Numbered from the stretch's first letter, positions 35,093-52,943 are shown. The stretch: DNA of 64,000 nucleotides from Xiphophorus maculatus (GCF_002775205.1 NC_036456.1:6785463-6849462); one strand, 5' to 3'. Numbers and translations: made by a program. The notes: a model not told the origin generated them from the letters alone.

Positions 35093-38000
35093 CCCCGAGC
35101 TGAAGTCATGCGTATGTTGACCCCTTTCTGACCGCCGGAGCTCGGCTCACGGAGGCCTCGTCTGAAACGTTACTGGAAGTTTGAAGCTGCTCCGGTCGAG
35201 CGTTTTTGTCATAGTTCAGTCTTTCCTCATCGGCGTCTCCTCCGTCAAACCTCCACCACTACTGTTTTCTGTTGATTTTTCTTTCTTTTTTTACTTTTTA
35301 AAGTATTTTTTCAAGTAAAAACTAACGTCAACAAGGCAGTTTTGTATTCTTTTTATTGATTTAACTGTGTTCCGCTTTTTAAAAAAAAGTTGTTATTATT
35401 ATTTATGTCTTCCGGCAGATCAGAAATGAGGGTTTACTTACACCATCCTGTCCTCCATGGATTTTCCTCCTGTGTCTTCCACTAAAAACTTTCTCTCAGA
35501 CGGCATCGACACGCACATCATTACACGGTTTCCGTTTCCTCCCATAGAGCCTGGCCAGTATAGCTCTCGAATAAACTGGTTTTGCCTTGTAAACTTTGGT
35601 TCCCACTTCCTGCGACTTGCAGGGTTTCACAGAGATCAGCAGGATTCCTCCGCCAGACCTGCCGCAGTTCTCCGTCCTCTGACCTTCCTCTCCATATTTC
35701 CTCCTTCTCTGTCTTCCTCCTCTCCTTGCCACTGTTCTGTCTGTATTTATTTGTCTTCCACTGTATTCATTAAACAATGAATGAAGTAAAAAAAAAAAGA
35801 TCATTTAGGACAAGAGATGAGCCCTTGATTTGATGCTTTGCGTGTTACTTTTGATGTAAGCAAATGTCACAAAAACAGCTACAAGGGAAAAGACTAGAAG
35901 GAGGAAACTTACTGGTGTGTTAATAAAAACCATGCAGGAAGACGTCAGCAATGACTTTAGAAAAGCAATTGCTGCTCATTTTCCAGCACACTTCAACTAA
36001 TGGCGTTTTGCTAACTTTTAAAATGTTTTGCGTGCTTTCCTTAAATTGATCTTTCCACAAAAATTCAAAAGTACTAATTGTTTTATAAACTTCCAGTACG
36101 ATAAAGTTCAACATCGGTGTTTTAAGTTGAAATGCAAATGTCTAGCTAGACATTAGCTAATCTGCTAGTAGCAGAGTTCGTTTTTAGGCTTAGCGTTTTG
36201 CTAACTTTGGAAAAAGCTTTGCACGCTTAGTGTCTAAAAGTACATTTTAGAGCACAAATTAACTCGCCTGTTAAATTTTTAGCAGAATAAATTTTGACAT
36301 TTGTGCTGAAGTTTTGGGTAAGAGTTCAACATTAACGTCTTAATTAATCTTCTAATAGCGGAGCTCATTTTTAAGTTTAGCGATTTTACGCTTTCCTTCA
36401 GCTAATTTTTATACGTTTTAAAACGCATAACTTGCCTGTTTTGTAAATTTTCCATTGAATAAAATTAAACATCCTTGTTTAAGTTAAATTAGCCATTATA
36501 TTCAAAGTGGCTTTGCCTGGCCAAAGAAATGCACGTGTGTTCATCTGAAAGTGTTTTTTTGTTTGTTTGTTTGTTTTTGGATCCAACAAATCTTCGGATA
36601 TTAACGTTGACATGGGTAGAGTTCTGCCCGAGCGGCGCCCTATAATAGCAGCATCATCACATGACCTTCTGATGCTGCGATTCATCACTGTGAACGGTTT
36701 CCAGTCCTCCAGACACTCAGCTGCTCAGAGCACTTCCTGAAAGGAAGCTACTTCCTGGATGACGGCTTTAGCCGTTTTGTGGTTGCTTGGCTCACACACG
36801 GATTTGCATTTCTTGTTTTACTGGAAGTGACTGTACTTGTCTTTTCAGACGGTGGATGGCATCCAGTTGAGAATTTCAAAATATTTTTCCCATGAAAAGT
36901 AGAAACGAACTACAGCACTTATAGGACTTGGTAACGTTAAAGACATGTTTTTCAAACTCACCAGCATTGGTGCTTTACTTTTGGATGACTTCGCTACTCT
37001 TTGCTAGGTAAATACAAATTAATAACCAAAAAAACAAGAAAAACGATAAAGGCAATAGAAAAGTTTTGTTCTAGTTGCTTTTATAAAACATGATTTCTAT
37101 ATCTGATGTAAAACAAACATGTTCATTCTGAAATCTTAAAGTAGATTACTTGATTTCCACAATGAAACGTTTTAATGTTTTCTTCTGTGACCCGGGTCTT
37201 GTAGGTTTTAGATAACTTTTGCTAAAATTGACTCTTAGCATCGAAGAAAATTGTTCACACCAAACCCAATTAGTCTGGGTTCAAATTCCGAGTTTGAAAG
37301 CAATTGGATTTATAAACCGATATCCCTAAATACGGCCAGTCACAGGCAAAGAAAGTCTAATGTGCTGGGGTTTTTTTTTTTTCATTAGTCTATGAAATAA
37401 AATTACATAGAACTACGTGTAAAATGACTATACCATGTGTTAAATGATCCATGGCTTCCTACATATGCACTATAATGAGAAAGTATGGAGTTAAATCTAG
37501 TTTCTACCATCTGTCTTTTCAGATATAATAGCTTAAAACAGCAGTTTGAAGGGTTTTTTTTCTTTCATTCTGTCGTGTTGCACAACTAAGACTAGGAGAT
37601 GGCAAGAAAAAAAAAGAGTAAAACATTTCCACAACATGTAAGCATTATTTCTTTAATTTTCATGTCAGGGGTTGGAATGCATCTTGAAATGTAATCATCA
37701 AGTTTAGGTAAAGAGAAGGTGGCTTGAAATCTGTGACTTGGAAAAACCAAATTTGAAGCGGTTTAAGTCTCTTAGGACCGTTTTATATTGTGCGCCTCAC
37801 ATGTGATGTTATAGCGAAGCTACCGTGGTGGCGAGATAAAACTGCAGGGTCGAACTTAAGCGATCATAAAGTCATATATGGCACTGCATTTGCACAGATT
37901 AAAGCAACATGAGCAAGTCGTACTGCACAGAACTGAATCTCATAGTGTGGCTGTGAATCGCGTCGGCTTTCTTTGGGGCGATTTGTCTTCTTTCCTCAGC

Positions 38001-39600
38001 GTGCGTTGTCGGTTACGTAGTGTTGCCGTGGAGTCCATTGGTCGAGTGTCCGTTGGTGTGATTCTGTCGGTTTGGCCTCGGAGAACTGAAGTGTACCAAA
38101 TAAGGCTTTCCCTGTGTAGACAGACTTGACTATTAAGGTGCTTTCCTGCTCCAAACAGAGTTCAACAAATCCACCTGCTGTGTTCAATAAAACAGACGGA
38201 CATGGAGTCCGACGTGTCCACAGCTCCACCTCCATGAGTTCAGCTGCGCACTTGTCTTCGCGCGGTTAGTCCTTTGCGGACAGCAGGGAGGTGTCGTGTT
38301 AATGCGACCAGGTCAATGTCATCGAGTTCGCTGGAGGTTTTAAATCTTGCAAAAGTATTTATTACCCACTATTTATTTTTTTTTTCTCCACATTTTGTAA
38401 CATTACAACTAAACACGATCGTGTGTTTTAGTTTGACATTATGTGACGGACCAACACAACGTAGCGGATGACTGTGCAGAACCTCAGAGAATAGTTTGTG
38501 AGCAACCGTGGCTTGGTGGAAAAAGGAGCTAGGTTGCCCTCTTTCCTGTTCCCCTCTCATTAGAAACGTACTGATTTATAAAACCACCTTTTGTTCTTGC
38601 TACATGTCTCTACCGCCGTTGGACATCTGCAATTGAAATGGTCGCTCATTCTTCTTTGCAAAATGGTTCAAGTTCCGAAAGATTGGATGGAGAAAGTCTT
38701 GAACCATCCACCTTTACGTTTTGTCACTGATTTATTTTTTTAGATTTATGTCTGGACTTTGACTGGGCCCATGTCTTTAGCAGCTTTTGACATGTGTCAA
38801 CACGGCCCGGTGGTTGGGGACCACTGCTTTAAGGCATTTCAAGGCCTTAATTATAGACACATGAATTTAAGACTTTGACGGATGTGCGGAGCCCCTATGA
38901 AAACTGTGTACCATTTACTTCCACTTCACAGTTATCCCACTTTAAGTTGGACTACCACAAAAACTCCACTTAAATAAATTGAAATTAGTAGTTGTAAGGT
39001 TGAAAATAAGTTTTAAAAAAAGTTTAAGTGGTATAAATACCTTTGTAAGGTAATAAAGCGACAGGGTTTTTCTAAGACCTCCAGGACTCCTCTATTGATT
39101 TCTGGAATGTGAAACATGTCGGCGAAGGAGAAACAACTTTAATGCTTAGGACCAAACGACGCTGTACGGTGCTTTAGAAGAAATGAGTAAAGAAAGATGC
39201 GATCTCTTGTTACGTGATCATAAAATTGCATATTGAGAGTAGTTTAATGGAGAGGAGGTAATGGCAGAAATCAAAACGATAAAGTCATCTGAACAGATCC
39301 GGTTTCTAAGGCCTTTTGCGAGACGTTCTGGGAAAGCAGTCCAGTCGAAACAACTCTGACCCTTTCCCCTCTGAGAGCGAAAAACATGTACAGAGATGGA
39401 TCCATCCCTTTAAGTCCTCCGCTTGCTGTTGCCGTTATGATGTTCATCGACACCGAGTTCACCGACTTTCCCCACCCGTCCAAATCCGTATTCAGTCTGA
39501 AGGAAGTACAGTTCCTCCGTTTGGACGGCCGACAGTTCAGTCCGTCATCGGCGGCTCCGCTCGGCGTCCACTCCCTTTTCACAACCTCCGTTCACCCAGA
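35093..39600. other. Intergenic between converging vbp1 and rab39b
   Basis: No gene seen. The part nearest 39600 is the rab39b 3' UTR (minus strand); its end is not clear. The rest is A+T-rich with a (TTTG)n tract near 36557-36577, a dispersed repeat remnant at 38345-38780 and a hAT end fragment at 38802-38826. Confidence 0.45.
38345..38780. mobile_element. Degenerate dispersed DNA-element remnant
   Basis: Pieces such as gcaaaagtattta (38349), ccacattttgtaacattacaac (38388), cattcttctttgcaaaatgg (38648), agattggatggagaaagtct (38679) and tctggactttgactgggccc (38751) occur in this order in a common fish repeat. Related fragments lie at 18310-18375 and 46930-47050. Strongly eroded. Confidence 0.45.
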
Positions 39601-43840
<4,240 letters not shown>

Positions 43841-44119
43841 TCATTGGTATCAGGATTGGTAGACATATCCTGTCTATTACTTCAGCTGGCAAGAATCTTT
43901 GGTTATTTTGAGCGTAGAAAACACAAAAGTTTCAATAATGTCCTTTTTTACGTCAGTTTGACTCCGCAGTTTGTTATTACAACACCAGCATCAAATAACG
44001 AGAGCAGAGGTGGTCCTAGCTACGTGTGGGCCCAGGGCAAAAACACAGAGGTGGGTACCCACTTCAGCTAAATTAGGAAATATGCCAATTTTTGTTCATT
44101 TTTAAAAAAAAAAATAGTG

Positions 44120-44318
44120 AATGTGACATTTACCTTGTACACATATTAACAGCATTTTATATTTTTACAATTTATAGCATTTTATATTTTATTTTTTATT
44201 TTATCTACAACTACTACTCAGTGGTAGTTGTTATTGTGTCTTGTCTCTATGCTGTAACTGCGAAGTAATTTCCCTGCTGGGATGAATAAAGTACTTCTAT
44301 TCTATTCTAAATGATTCA
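44120..44318 (+). mobile_element. 3' end of a non-LTR element
   Basis: ctgtaactgcgaagtaatttccctgctgggatgaataaagtacttctattctattcta is the typical 3' end and tandem tail (ttcta)n of L2-like LINEs and the SINEs that borrow it. Only the tail remains. Confidence 0.6.
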
Positions 44319-47300
44319 AAAAGTTACAATAACTTTGTTTTGGTGAACCAAGGTTGTCTTAATGCCAAACCTAAAGTATAGAAAGTGTATTATTTGTACT
44401 TTGACAAATACAGTACAGTACACTTCAGTTTGCATTTTAAGGAATCTGTGCAGCGTGGAATATTCCAATTCAGGATTGATTGGTTCTAGCAAAATTAAAT
44501 ACAGTTGAGATTTATTTTTTTCTAAAAATCATCCAAATGCAGTCTTCACAAAACTGCAGTTTCAGAAAATATTTTAAAAGAAATTAAGGCTAAAAAAAAT
44601 CTTTAAAAGTTTAAGTGCCTATTTTACATTAAATGTATATCTCCTCAATGCGTATTGCAGATACATATTTTTTATTAGTATTAATATTTGGAAAAGATGT
44701 ATGCACATTTTTGTTGTAATAAACATTTCAGACATCATTGTAAACATTCTTCTGAAAACTAATTTCACCAGTTTTCCCATAGTGTTTGTTTATTTCTGCG
44801 TAAATGAAGAGAAATGAGCTGCTATTGGATTAATCTGCTGGTTGGAGTTAACGATTCGTAATTTTAATTTCCACTCTTCCAATTTGCTGTTGGAACAAGA
44901 CTAAACTGTATGTCATACTAATCCCAGTTTCTGACATTTTGGGGATTATAAGGCAGCAACACCAGAAACTCTCTGTGGCAACACTAACAGTAATAAACAT
45001 CTACGTACTGATCATAAATAACTGGTTCATTCTGATTTCCAATTACAATTTACTTTCATTCCCCCTCCAACACACAAATGAAATCTTGTGGCACGAACTG
45101 TCACCAAAATATTTCTTGTCCAAAATGACGTACGTCTCATCAAATGAGACAAACTGTTGTTATATGGAGATGGATGCTTTAAACCTAAATCTATGTGTGG
45201 TTTTGAAGTAGCAGTGAAAATAGTTCTTGAGTTGTTGTCCCGTTGTATGATGGGGCAAACTCCTCAACAGCGTCCTGGCCTGACTGGCTGGTAACTCTTG
45301 GTTACATAATCATTGACGAACGCAGCGCCGCACTCCGAGAGAAACGAAACGACTACAGAGTGACAGGAGAGACGTAAACAGTTTAATGTGCCGGAGATAC
45401 TCTGCAGGAGCAGAGCGATGCGTTCTCCCTGCCAGAGCTGCAAGAACAAGAACAAAGCTCTTTCTGGCTAGAACATTTCACACTTCACAAGAACCCAACT
45501 GCAGAACAACCAGGAAGTCGCCGCTTGTCTCTCCTACTCCAGCGATACCCCCCCTTCATATTTACTGCACCGGACGCCACACAAGAAAAATGTTCTGGGG
45601 GCGTCGGGAACAAGCAGGCGTAAGCCCTCAAGCTGCAGTATGTGACTCTTTAAAAAGAGTATGTCTTTTACATATTTGTTAAAACTGTCGCCATGCCGCG
45701 GCAGTATAATACGAGACAGATAAACTGTGAAAAGGTGCGCACCGCTCCCGACCAAAAACAACCAATCAGAGCCACGAGGAGGGTTTTAACGCCGTCAGTC
45801 GACCTCGTGAACGCGCTGCTAAATGTGCTGGTGATGGAGAAACGACTCGTCGTTACAGCAAAACCTTTTATTTGCCGTCATCGTTGGCCATGCTGACTCG
45901 CCTTAGCATTCACGACAAAATCGAAATAGTAACAGAGAAAAAGTAGCAATATTATTCTTTTTTTTTTCATGTAAAATCTTAATGCGACAATCGGGCACAA
46001 GCTTGCTGTGTGGCTGAGTTATGATGGATAAAAAAAAATTTATTTAGTAGAAAACAAAATCGATTTTGTAGATTTTATGAGAGAGTAATTTATAGAGATT
46101 ACATGTCAGCAGCAGTAACTTTTCCGATGCACTCTGTTGTTTTTCTTATCACAGTGCTGTCAACAGACAGCACTTCGCTGTTCTCACTGCTTTCTGGAGA
46201 CGTCTGATGCTGTTGGTGCAAAGCGGCTGCAGCCGCTCGGACTGGACTGCAGATAAAAGTCACGGCAGACACCGAGCAGCACCACAGCGTAGCTTTTCTA
46301 TTGATTATCTGATCGATTTGTTCATCGAATGGACGCTTGCCTACGTTGTCACACCTCCTCTGTGATCTCATCAGTAACTTGTGTCGTCTTTTCTGTGTGA
46401 CTTCATTAACACCATGAGGTAACGGCTGAATATTGTAGCGGCAGAGAATGAGACGGTGGGCAGAAACCCATGAGGACAGAGTTGTGTTTTTAACCGCTTA
46501 AGTCAGGAGCTACGGTGGCTCTGGAGGGACAAAGTCAGAGACGGTGGGAGTTTGGATGCTAGATTTTGCTCTATATGGACTTTTACAGAAAACGGCAGAC
46601 ATATTTTATTGTTTCTTGGCTTTTTCTGCCACTTATTGATCACGAGTTACGGTCTCTGATGTAGTCAATCAATAACTGAAGACTTTCACCTTCATGTGAG
46701 CTGCTGACAAACTGAACTTTGAGACAATGATCTGCTTCGGGGGAAAGAAATGTGTTCTTCCTGTCCTGGCATAGAAAAGCAGAAAGAAACATGATATCTA
46801 GTGAAATTTCTTCTCTTCATAGTTGTTAGGAACTTTATTTTTACTTTAGAATTGCTCTTGTAAAGAAGGAGGTTGTTTGAAGGGCAAAATGACCACCCAG
46901 GGTTTCTATAATTAACAAAATCTACAGGGTCTTCCAAAAGTATTTATAACTCCTGGGCTTTCTTCCTGCAAATGTCACTGCATTTTATGGGATTTTATGC
47001 ACAACGCCAACAGAAAGTGGGCAATAACTGTAAAGCAAAATGAGTTCACAAACTGCTCTCTAAGTAAAACTAAAAAAGCACTAAATACCACATATTATTT
47101 TCATTCTACTTCCACGTTCTGTAATGATTTGTGTCGGTCTGCTGCATGAAATTGTAATAAAATAGGTTGATGGATGAAAGGATGGATGAAAGGGGCAGTA
47201 TTGTGTGTTTTCCAGGCATCTGCTGTTTTATAGCACAATCAAGTAACTATGTTACCTTCAGCTGTTATAAAAAATGCTGCGGTCGTTTTTGAGAGGTAGT

Positions 47301-48640
47301 GGGGAGTTGTCCCGTCACACCGTCAGTTCCCGAAACCACACACAAAAAAATAAAAACCTTGTAAAAGCCCACTGGGACTCGTAAAAAGCGTTAGGGGTCC
47401 ATATCGTTTCATCTCTGACGACCATGGGAGGGTTAAAAGAAATTTTACTTTGTAAATTAACACCATGAAATTGGGCCTCTGCCTCTTTAAGAAATGGCTG
47501 CTCTTTCTGATACTCCGCCTACAGGAAGTCATCACAACGCTCCTTTATTAACCCTTTAACAACATTAAAAGTACTTCAGAAGTAGCTCCTATAATGAGCT
47601 CAGCAGATGTTCACGTGTTTGCTAATTGCTACTGGCTAGTCTGAAGGAGCTGAGTGGGGGAGATTACAGGATTGCTCAAATCAGCAACACTCCAGTTATG
47701 TTTTAGATGAGGGTATAACATTACAACATGACGTAAAGCTCAAAAGAGTGACTTTTGCACAACACCGTCCCTTTTAAAGGACATTATTATAACACCTTAG
47801 AGACAAACGGTATGGGTGTTTTCTGTTTGAAATCAAGTTTTCATCATCAGTTTTCAAAGCTAATCTCCTTTAATTTTGTCACATGATCTATCTGATTTGT
47901 ATCAGGCCAGCAGGCGGGCAGAGGGCCAGCTTTATGAAGCCTCCCATCAGCCCTGCTCTCCAGCAGAGTCGGGTTGCACGGCCCAGTCAGTGTGCAAACA
48001 TTAGCCGCTGGAATCCCTGGTGGATAGGACGGCCTCAGAGCTCTTGTTCCTGATGAGGTCCAGAAACGCCTTCCAAAATGTCCAACAGGAGCCGATAAAG
48101 GACAGCTGGACTGCAGAGCTGACTGCACCACTCTAGTGAAACCTGCCAGAATTATCTCTAGGCGCAGAAAATTACTTTTAAGGGCATATTTAATGAGCTG
48201 CTCAACAAATCACACGTGTATTCTGTTGATTTCAGTCATTTTAGAGCGACTAAGTACTAAAACTCTGTGGCTACTAAGTTAAGTTCATTAATAGAAACAT
48301 ATATTGTTGATTAAAAAATAATAATAAGAAGAATTGTGCCTACTTGCAGCAGGAAGTGGGTCCGCTTTAGGCCGGCGCTGCTGTTCAGGACCAGGCCGAT
48401 GAGAGCTCCATGGCATTACAAGTCGGACTGGTTCGACGCTCAGGCCGCAAAAAAAAAAAAAAAATCTGGGGACTCCGTATTATTATTTTTATTAATACAA
48501 ACACACGCTGGTTCGCTGGAGTCCGGAGCTGTTCCGTTTCTTACGGTCAGGGCCCCCCGCCGGACAGCTGAGACAGAGGCGCATCCAGAGCAGCAGGTGC
48601 AGCTTCTTTGAAAAACACACGGATCCTGCGGAAGTCCGGT
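44319..48640. other. Intergenic between rab39b and the 48.7-kb promoter-like block
   Basis: No gene recognised. 45280-45900 is less A+T-rich, with a CCAAT box (45760) and a short inverted actcttt/aaagagt; it could be an old element end. 46920-47180 contains fragments of a dispersed repeat (cttccaaaagtatttataac..., gggattttatgcacaacgcc...). Short frames here are not supported. Confidence 0.35.
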
Positions 48641-49335
48641 TCAAACTGAGCCCCCCGATGTCAATAGCGTCTGAGGGAGAGGAGCGGCGGGGGGAGGGGG
48701 CGGGCTGTGAGGATGAAGAGGAGGTGGTGGCGGGGATCCCGAAAAATCCCTTCTGTGTTTGGAGCTAATCGGCGCAGACGAAATGGCAGCAGAGAGCGAC
48801 CGCAGCAGCAGCAGCAGCAGTAGCATCGTACAGCCTGACTCATCCCGCATCAGCACCATTACCGTAAAGAAGCGCGTACGGGCGCAACGAGAACGGCGCG
48901 GAGACGAAGAGAGGGTAGAAAAGTTTCCAGTTTTCGCTGAAAGCGCCCCAGCTTATATCCACGTAGACCTGGAACTATAGTTCTGTGTTTGACTCATAGA
49001 AATACACAGCTTTTGTTAGTTTCCTAACAAAGCACGTAAGAAAACTTACAAGTGTTTTGTACTTTTATACTAAACAATGGTTTAACGCACTATCAGAAGA
49101 CAATGTGGCCAAAGGATTAAAAACATTTTCGGTTTTTTAAAAAAAGAAAAATAGTTTCTGTGGCAGTTTTTCATCAATTGAAACCTGCCTTTCATTTGTT
49201 TATAAACGTCTCGGCTGTACTTAAGAATTAAGAAGCGCACTCACTACGGTCTTTACGCTCACTCCTTGATGCGCACTTCCGGAAATAGTCACCGGTCTTG
49301 CGCACTCACTGCAGCCTGGGAATTGTAGTTTCTTC
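48641..49335. promoter_or_regulatory. Promoter-like CpG-rich block without an assigned gene
   Basis: G+C-rich island with an ETS core (cacttccggaaat, 49275-49287) and a ZNF143-type site (ctgggaattgtagtt, 49316-49330). A + frame from ATG 48784 (MAAESDRSSSSS...STIT) could splice at a GTAAAG donor near 48865. A minus frame from 48859 reads like a signal peptide (Leu run) but is the reverse of the same CAG repeat. Neither can be assigned. Confidence 0.35.
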
Positions 49336-49373
49336 TTCTCCTCCCGCACCACAAACCACAAATACCTGATTTA

Positions 49374-49453
49374 TCTACCTAGCTAGCTGTGTAGCTAAGT
49401 AAGTAGGTAGCTAACTATAAATAGCTGGCCTAGCTATATAGCTAGCTAGGCTG
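49374..49453. repeat. TAGC-rich low-complexity repeat
   Basis: Repeated tagct/agcta units with interruptions (ctagctagctgtgtagctaa...). Confidence 0.7.
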
Positions 49454-51268
49454 ACTGATAAAAAAAATCGAAGTACAATAATAAACTCATCAAAAATGTC
49501 GATGGACCTTGAGTTTAAAGCCTTGTTCAGTGTTTCTGCATGTTACCTTGGTATCCAGGACCTTGGCTGCTTGATTGAAAGTGTGTCATTCTTGTTTTAT
49601 CGTTGCCTACATTTTATGATATTTGAAAGGGCTTATTATTTGTTGTCGGGTTTGTTGAAGCTTTTCATTTTGTTTGTTTAAATCCCATTTATTATTCTTT
49701 TTAACTTTCATTTTTTTTTCTTTTAATAAAATACTGTGAGTGATACACCTCTTTGAACATCATATCAAATCTTTACTGTCATTACTGTTGTGTTTTGTTT
49801 TTGTTTTTTTTTTTACAAAGGAATAACAATATTACAGTTTCTCTTAGTCCCCTTGATGCGGTTCTTGAATAATGTTTGACATTTGCAAGGCAGTGAGTGA
49901 TTTCCTAAAAACAATTTGTACAAACAGCAAAACAGTAGATCAAGGCCAACAGACAGGACAATATTCCCATTTTATGCTTTTAATGTAATTTGTTGACAGA
50001 CTATGCCGCTGTGATTCAGAAAGGAAAAGACGGCACTGCAGAGAACAGAGAAAGTAAAAGAATGTAGAAATGAAACAATCTGCTTAAGGAAAAACAATAC
50101 ATGACTTATTGTAGGACTGTGACTTCAATCACCTCTTCTGTGTGAAGAGACAATTCAGCTCTTTTAATTTAATCAAAATAATAGGGGGGTATCAGCAGCC
50201 CCTCTGTCAGCAACACAACCTTCGCTATTGATCAGTAGATCATTTAAATGACACCAACAAGTCATAGTACAGAAAAGCAAATTAAGTTTATGTGATTAAG
50301 TTAGGTGTCACTACTTTTGCCGATATTTAAGCTCTTTTAAGGGGCCGGCTATATTCAGTGTGTTTACGCTCCCCCAGTTTAAATAGTAGAAAACTAGTAC
50401 ATCTCTTGCTGTGCCTATTCTAATGACACACTTTTAAATGCCGCAATTAAATGATTACAGCCTCTATGTGAGCAAAGTCACTGTGTTAATAACAACAATG
50501 ATACAACGCGTTACATACAAAGTCATAGCCCTAAACAGGTTAGGGATCAGTATGTCCAGCCATGTGTTTATTACTAAATCAACATCTTAAAGACATAACC
50601 AGAACTGATGCATTCATATTTATTTTCAGGAGTTTAAATTATTGTAACAGTCTCTATGCAGGTCTCTTTAAGATACTAATTAGTTAGGCATCTGCAATTT
50701 GTCTAAAGTGCTTGTGGTACCAAAAGTGAACACGTGGGGGCACCAAATTCAGTTAACAACCTGAAATGTGCAGAAACTTTTGACACCATCAAATCATTAA
50801 TGGAAACATGACTGTGTACTTCAACTTCAAATATAATCAAAATGTTCAGTTCATTTTCTCGCGTATTTCAAATTTGAATTTTAACCTTTGTTCATTTTAG
50901 TGGATCCTTAGATGTATACGTTACGTAAAATACTATAGCACTTAGCTTGTTCACAAATGGTGCTCTACAGATTGCCTTGCCTTGTTTGTGTGAAGAACAG
51001 GAAGCTTCAGCTGCTGCCTCGAAGGCCCTCATGTTGTCATTTTTACATCATCCTATGCGTGATTGTGCTGTTAAACAGGATATAGGCTTAACACCTTTCG
51101 ACAAAACGATTTCACACGTGTGCAGTTGAAACCTGGTATCCACATACAGTGTATAAAAAAGACAGTACGTCAGACTAAACCCTACCAAGCTTAACAAAAC
51201 CATCTCTATGTGCATAGTACCAGAACAAAGAGAAACGGGAACTTATTTAGACAATTATTTGTAACTTT
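49454..51268. other. Intergenic, no gene seen
   Basis: A+T-rich sequence without recognisable exons or repeats of known family. Small T-runs near 49804 only. Confidence 0.4.
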
Positions 51269-51784
51269 CTAGAAACGTCCGAGGTCTACGTGTGCAGTCT
51301 CATCAGTCTCATGTTTTGGGTCTTTTTCCAAAAGCTTCTCACAATATCTTGTTTGAATTTTGGCCCGTTTCTCCTGACGGAACTGGTGTAACTGGGTCCA
51401 GTTTGCTTCAGGAACCATTTTAAACTCTGCCCACAAATTTTCTCTGAGCCTGAGATGTGGACTCACATCTCAGGCTCAGAGAAAAAAGCCAAAACTTTCG
51501 GGGTGGCCAAAGTTTTGGCCACCCCGAAACTTTGACTTTGTCGTCCTTAAGCCACATTGTAACTGTTTTTGCGATGTGCGCAGACACGCTGTCCATCTGG
51601 AAGACCTGAGGTTTCCCACCTTTAACTTCCTGGCTGATTTCTTGGTACATAACCTCAATATTTCCAATTGATGTTCTCTTCTGCTGCCAATTTCTGAAGC
51701 GCACCAAGCTAGTCTTGCCAAAAACTTGATGACAAAAGTCTTACAGTGCATTGGTCTCAACTGGCTCTTTTTTTTGAAGAACAA
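51269..51784 (-). mobile_element. Tc1/mariner transposase remnant with two snap-back palindromes
   Basis: On minus, broken Tc1 transposase is readable: WQQKRTSIGNIEVMYQE, then VFQMDSVSAHIAKTV (second DDE region), WLKDDKVKVSGWP, and after an interruption RENLWAEFK..NWTQLHQFRQE.RAKIQTRYCEKLLE. The interruption is two perfect palindromes (51438-51485 and 51496-51529) standing where the S-P-D-L-N-P-I motif should be. Stops and frameshifts make it inactive. Confidence 0.85.
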
Positions 51785-52390
51785 TTTTGTTTAGAGACTT
51801 CATAGTTTATTTTATTTTCTATTTGGGTTGTTTTGCTTATTTATTTTGGAAATTTAAAATGTCTTTTAGTTCCAGTGTCAAATGTTCCATAGAATTTAAA
51901 GTTTATTGATCTTTGAGAATGTGTTCTTGCATTGTTGTTACTCCATTACCATAATATTACTTGAAAATGGTCTCAAAACAACAATATTATCGTTTATTGC
52001 AATGACTTCTGGGACAATTTATCATTCAGCAAAATTATTTAACATGACAGACCTAGTCATGGTAATTTTTAACAAATATGTGAAAGATATGATTATTATT
52101 AAAGTCAAATACTATTCAACTTTGTAAAGTCATGTTCTTATTGTCCCAAACTAAAGACATACATATCCTATGTGTAACCCTCTCAATTTCTTAGAAAGTC
52201 ATTAGAAATATTTTTAATGTTCTCTCTCGTTTGTCTGACATTTAACAAATATAAATGACTTTCTTGGCGCTAACTGACCAAAACAGGACATGTTTGATCA
52301 GATTTTAACTCAAAAATTCAATTTTTAAAACAATGGTGACGTGTCTTTTTGTAAAGCGTCTGTAAATATCTGCAGCTGCATCTGAGAGCG
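51785..52390. other. Intergenic upstream of the Rab32/38 gene
   Basis: A+T-rich to about 52370, then an abrupt change to G+C-rich promoter sequence. No gene seen. Confidence 0.4.
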
Positions 52391-52393
52391 CGC

Positions 52394-52429
52394 GGGGGGG
52401 GGGGGGGGGGGGGGGGGGGGGGAGGGGGG
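52394..52429. repeat. Poly-G tract (29 G, then GGA-G6)
   Basis: An uninterrupted run of 29 G (52394-52422) followed by a and six more G. Strong G-quadruplex potential and a likely place for assembly length error. Confidence 0.9.
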
Positions 52430-52943
52430 CGTGGCTGTCCCCGCACAGAGCTGTGACAGCCGGGTCTGTCACCGCAGCGTCCTCCCATCTGTGCGGAGCC
52501 GAAAGGCGGACCGGGGCTGCAGGCGGAGCGGAGCGGAGCGGAGCGCTCACTGACCGCAGGCCCGACGACGCACAACTACTCCTGGTCGTGGGAGTAGTTG
52601 AGTAGAGTAGAGGCGCGAACTTTGGGCTACGGTAGTCCGGCCCAAGTCTTTTAACCTGTTGGGACGTTTTAAAGGAACTGAACGGGACAAAAACAACAAC
52701 TCTGAAGACTTAAAAATTCTTCCTTTGCGATTTTCTTTCTGCGTCTACAGGAACAAGAATGCCTCTATAGCATTTTTTTTTTAATGGAAAGCTCTAAATA
52801 TTCACACTTTATTTCCATGTATCTAAAGGTTGGGGGGATCTTATAGCCCAAATATTAGTGGATAATCAGTGAATGCATGACTTCGGGTCGTCTCGCGCCG
52901 GAATCTCTAATTGGACTCATCATCCCATCCCGTCCCTCTCGCG
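52430..52943 (+). promoter_or_regulatory. Promoter and 5' leader of the Rab32/38 gene
   Basis: G+C-rich, with a (ggagc)n stretch at 52527-52545 and a 10-bp hairpin (52573-52582 and 52591-52600). The transcription start is not visible. Confidence 0.4.

Noticed and set aside
37270-37310. Possible tRNA (box-B-like gggttcaaattccg)
   Set aside because: No acceptor stem, anticodon arm or box A can be fitted around it.
52305-52575. Proline-rich frames on the minus strand
   Set aside because: They are translations of the poly-G tract and G+C-rich promoter.
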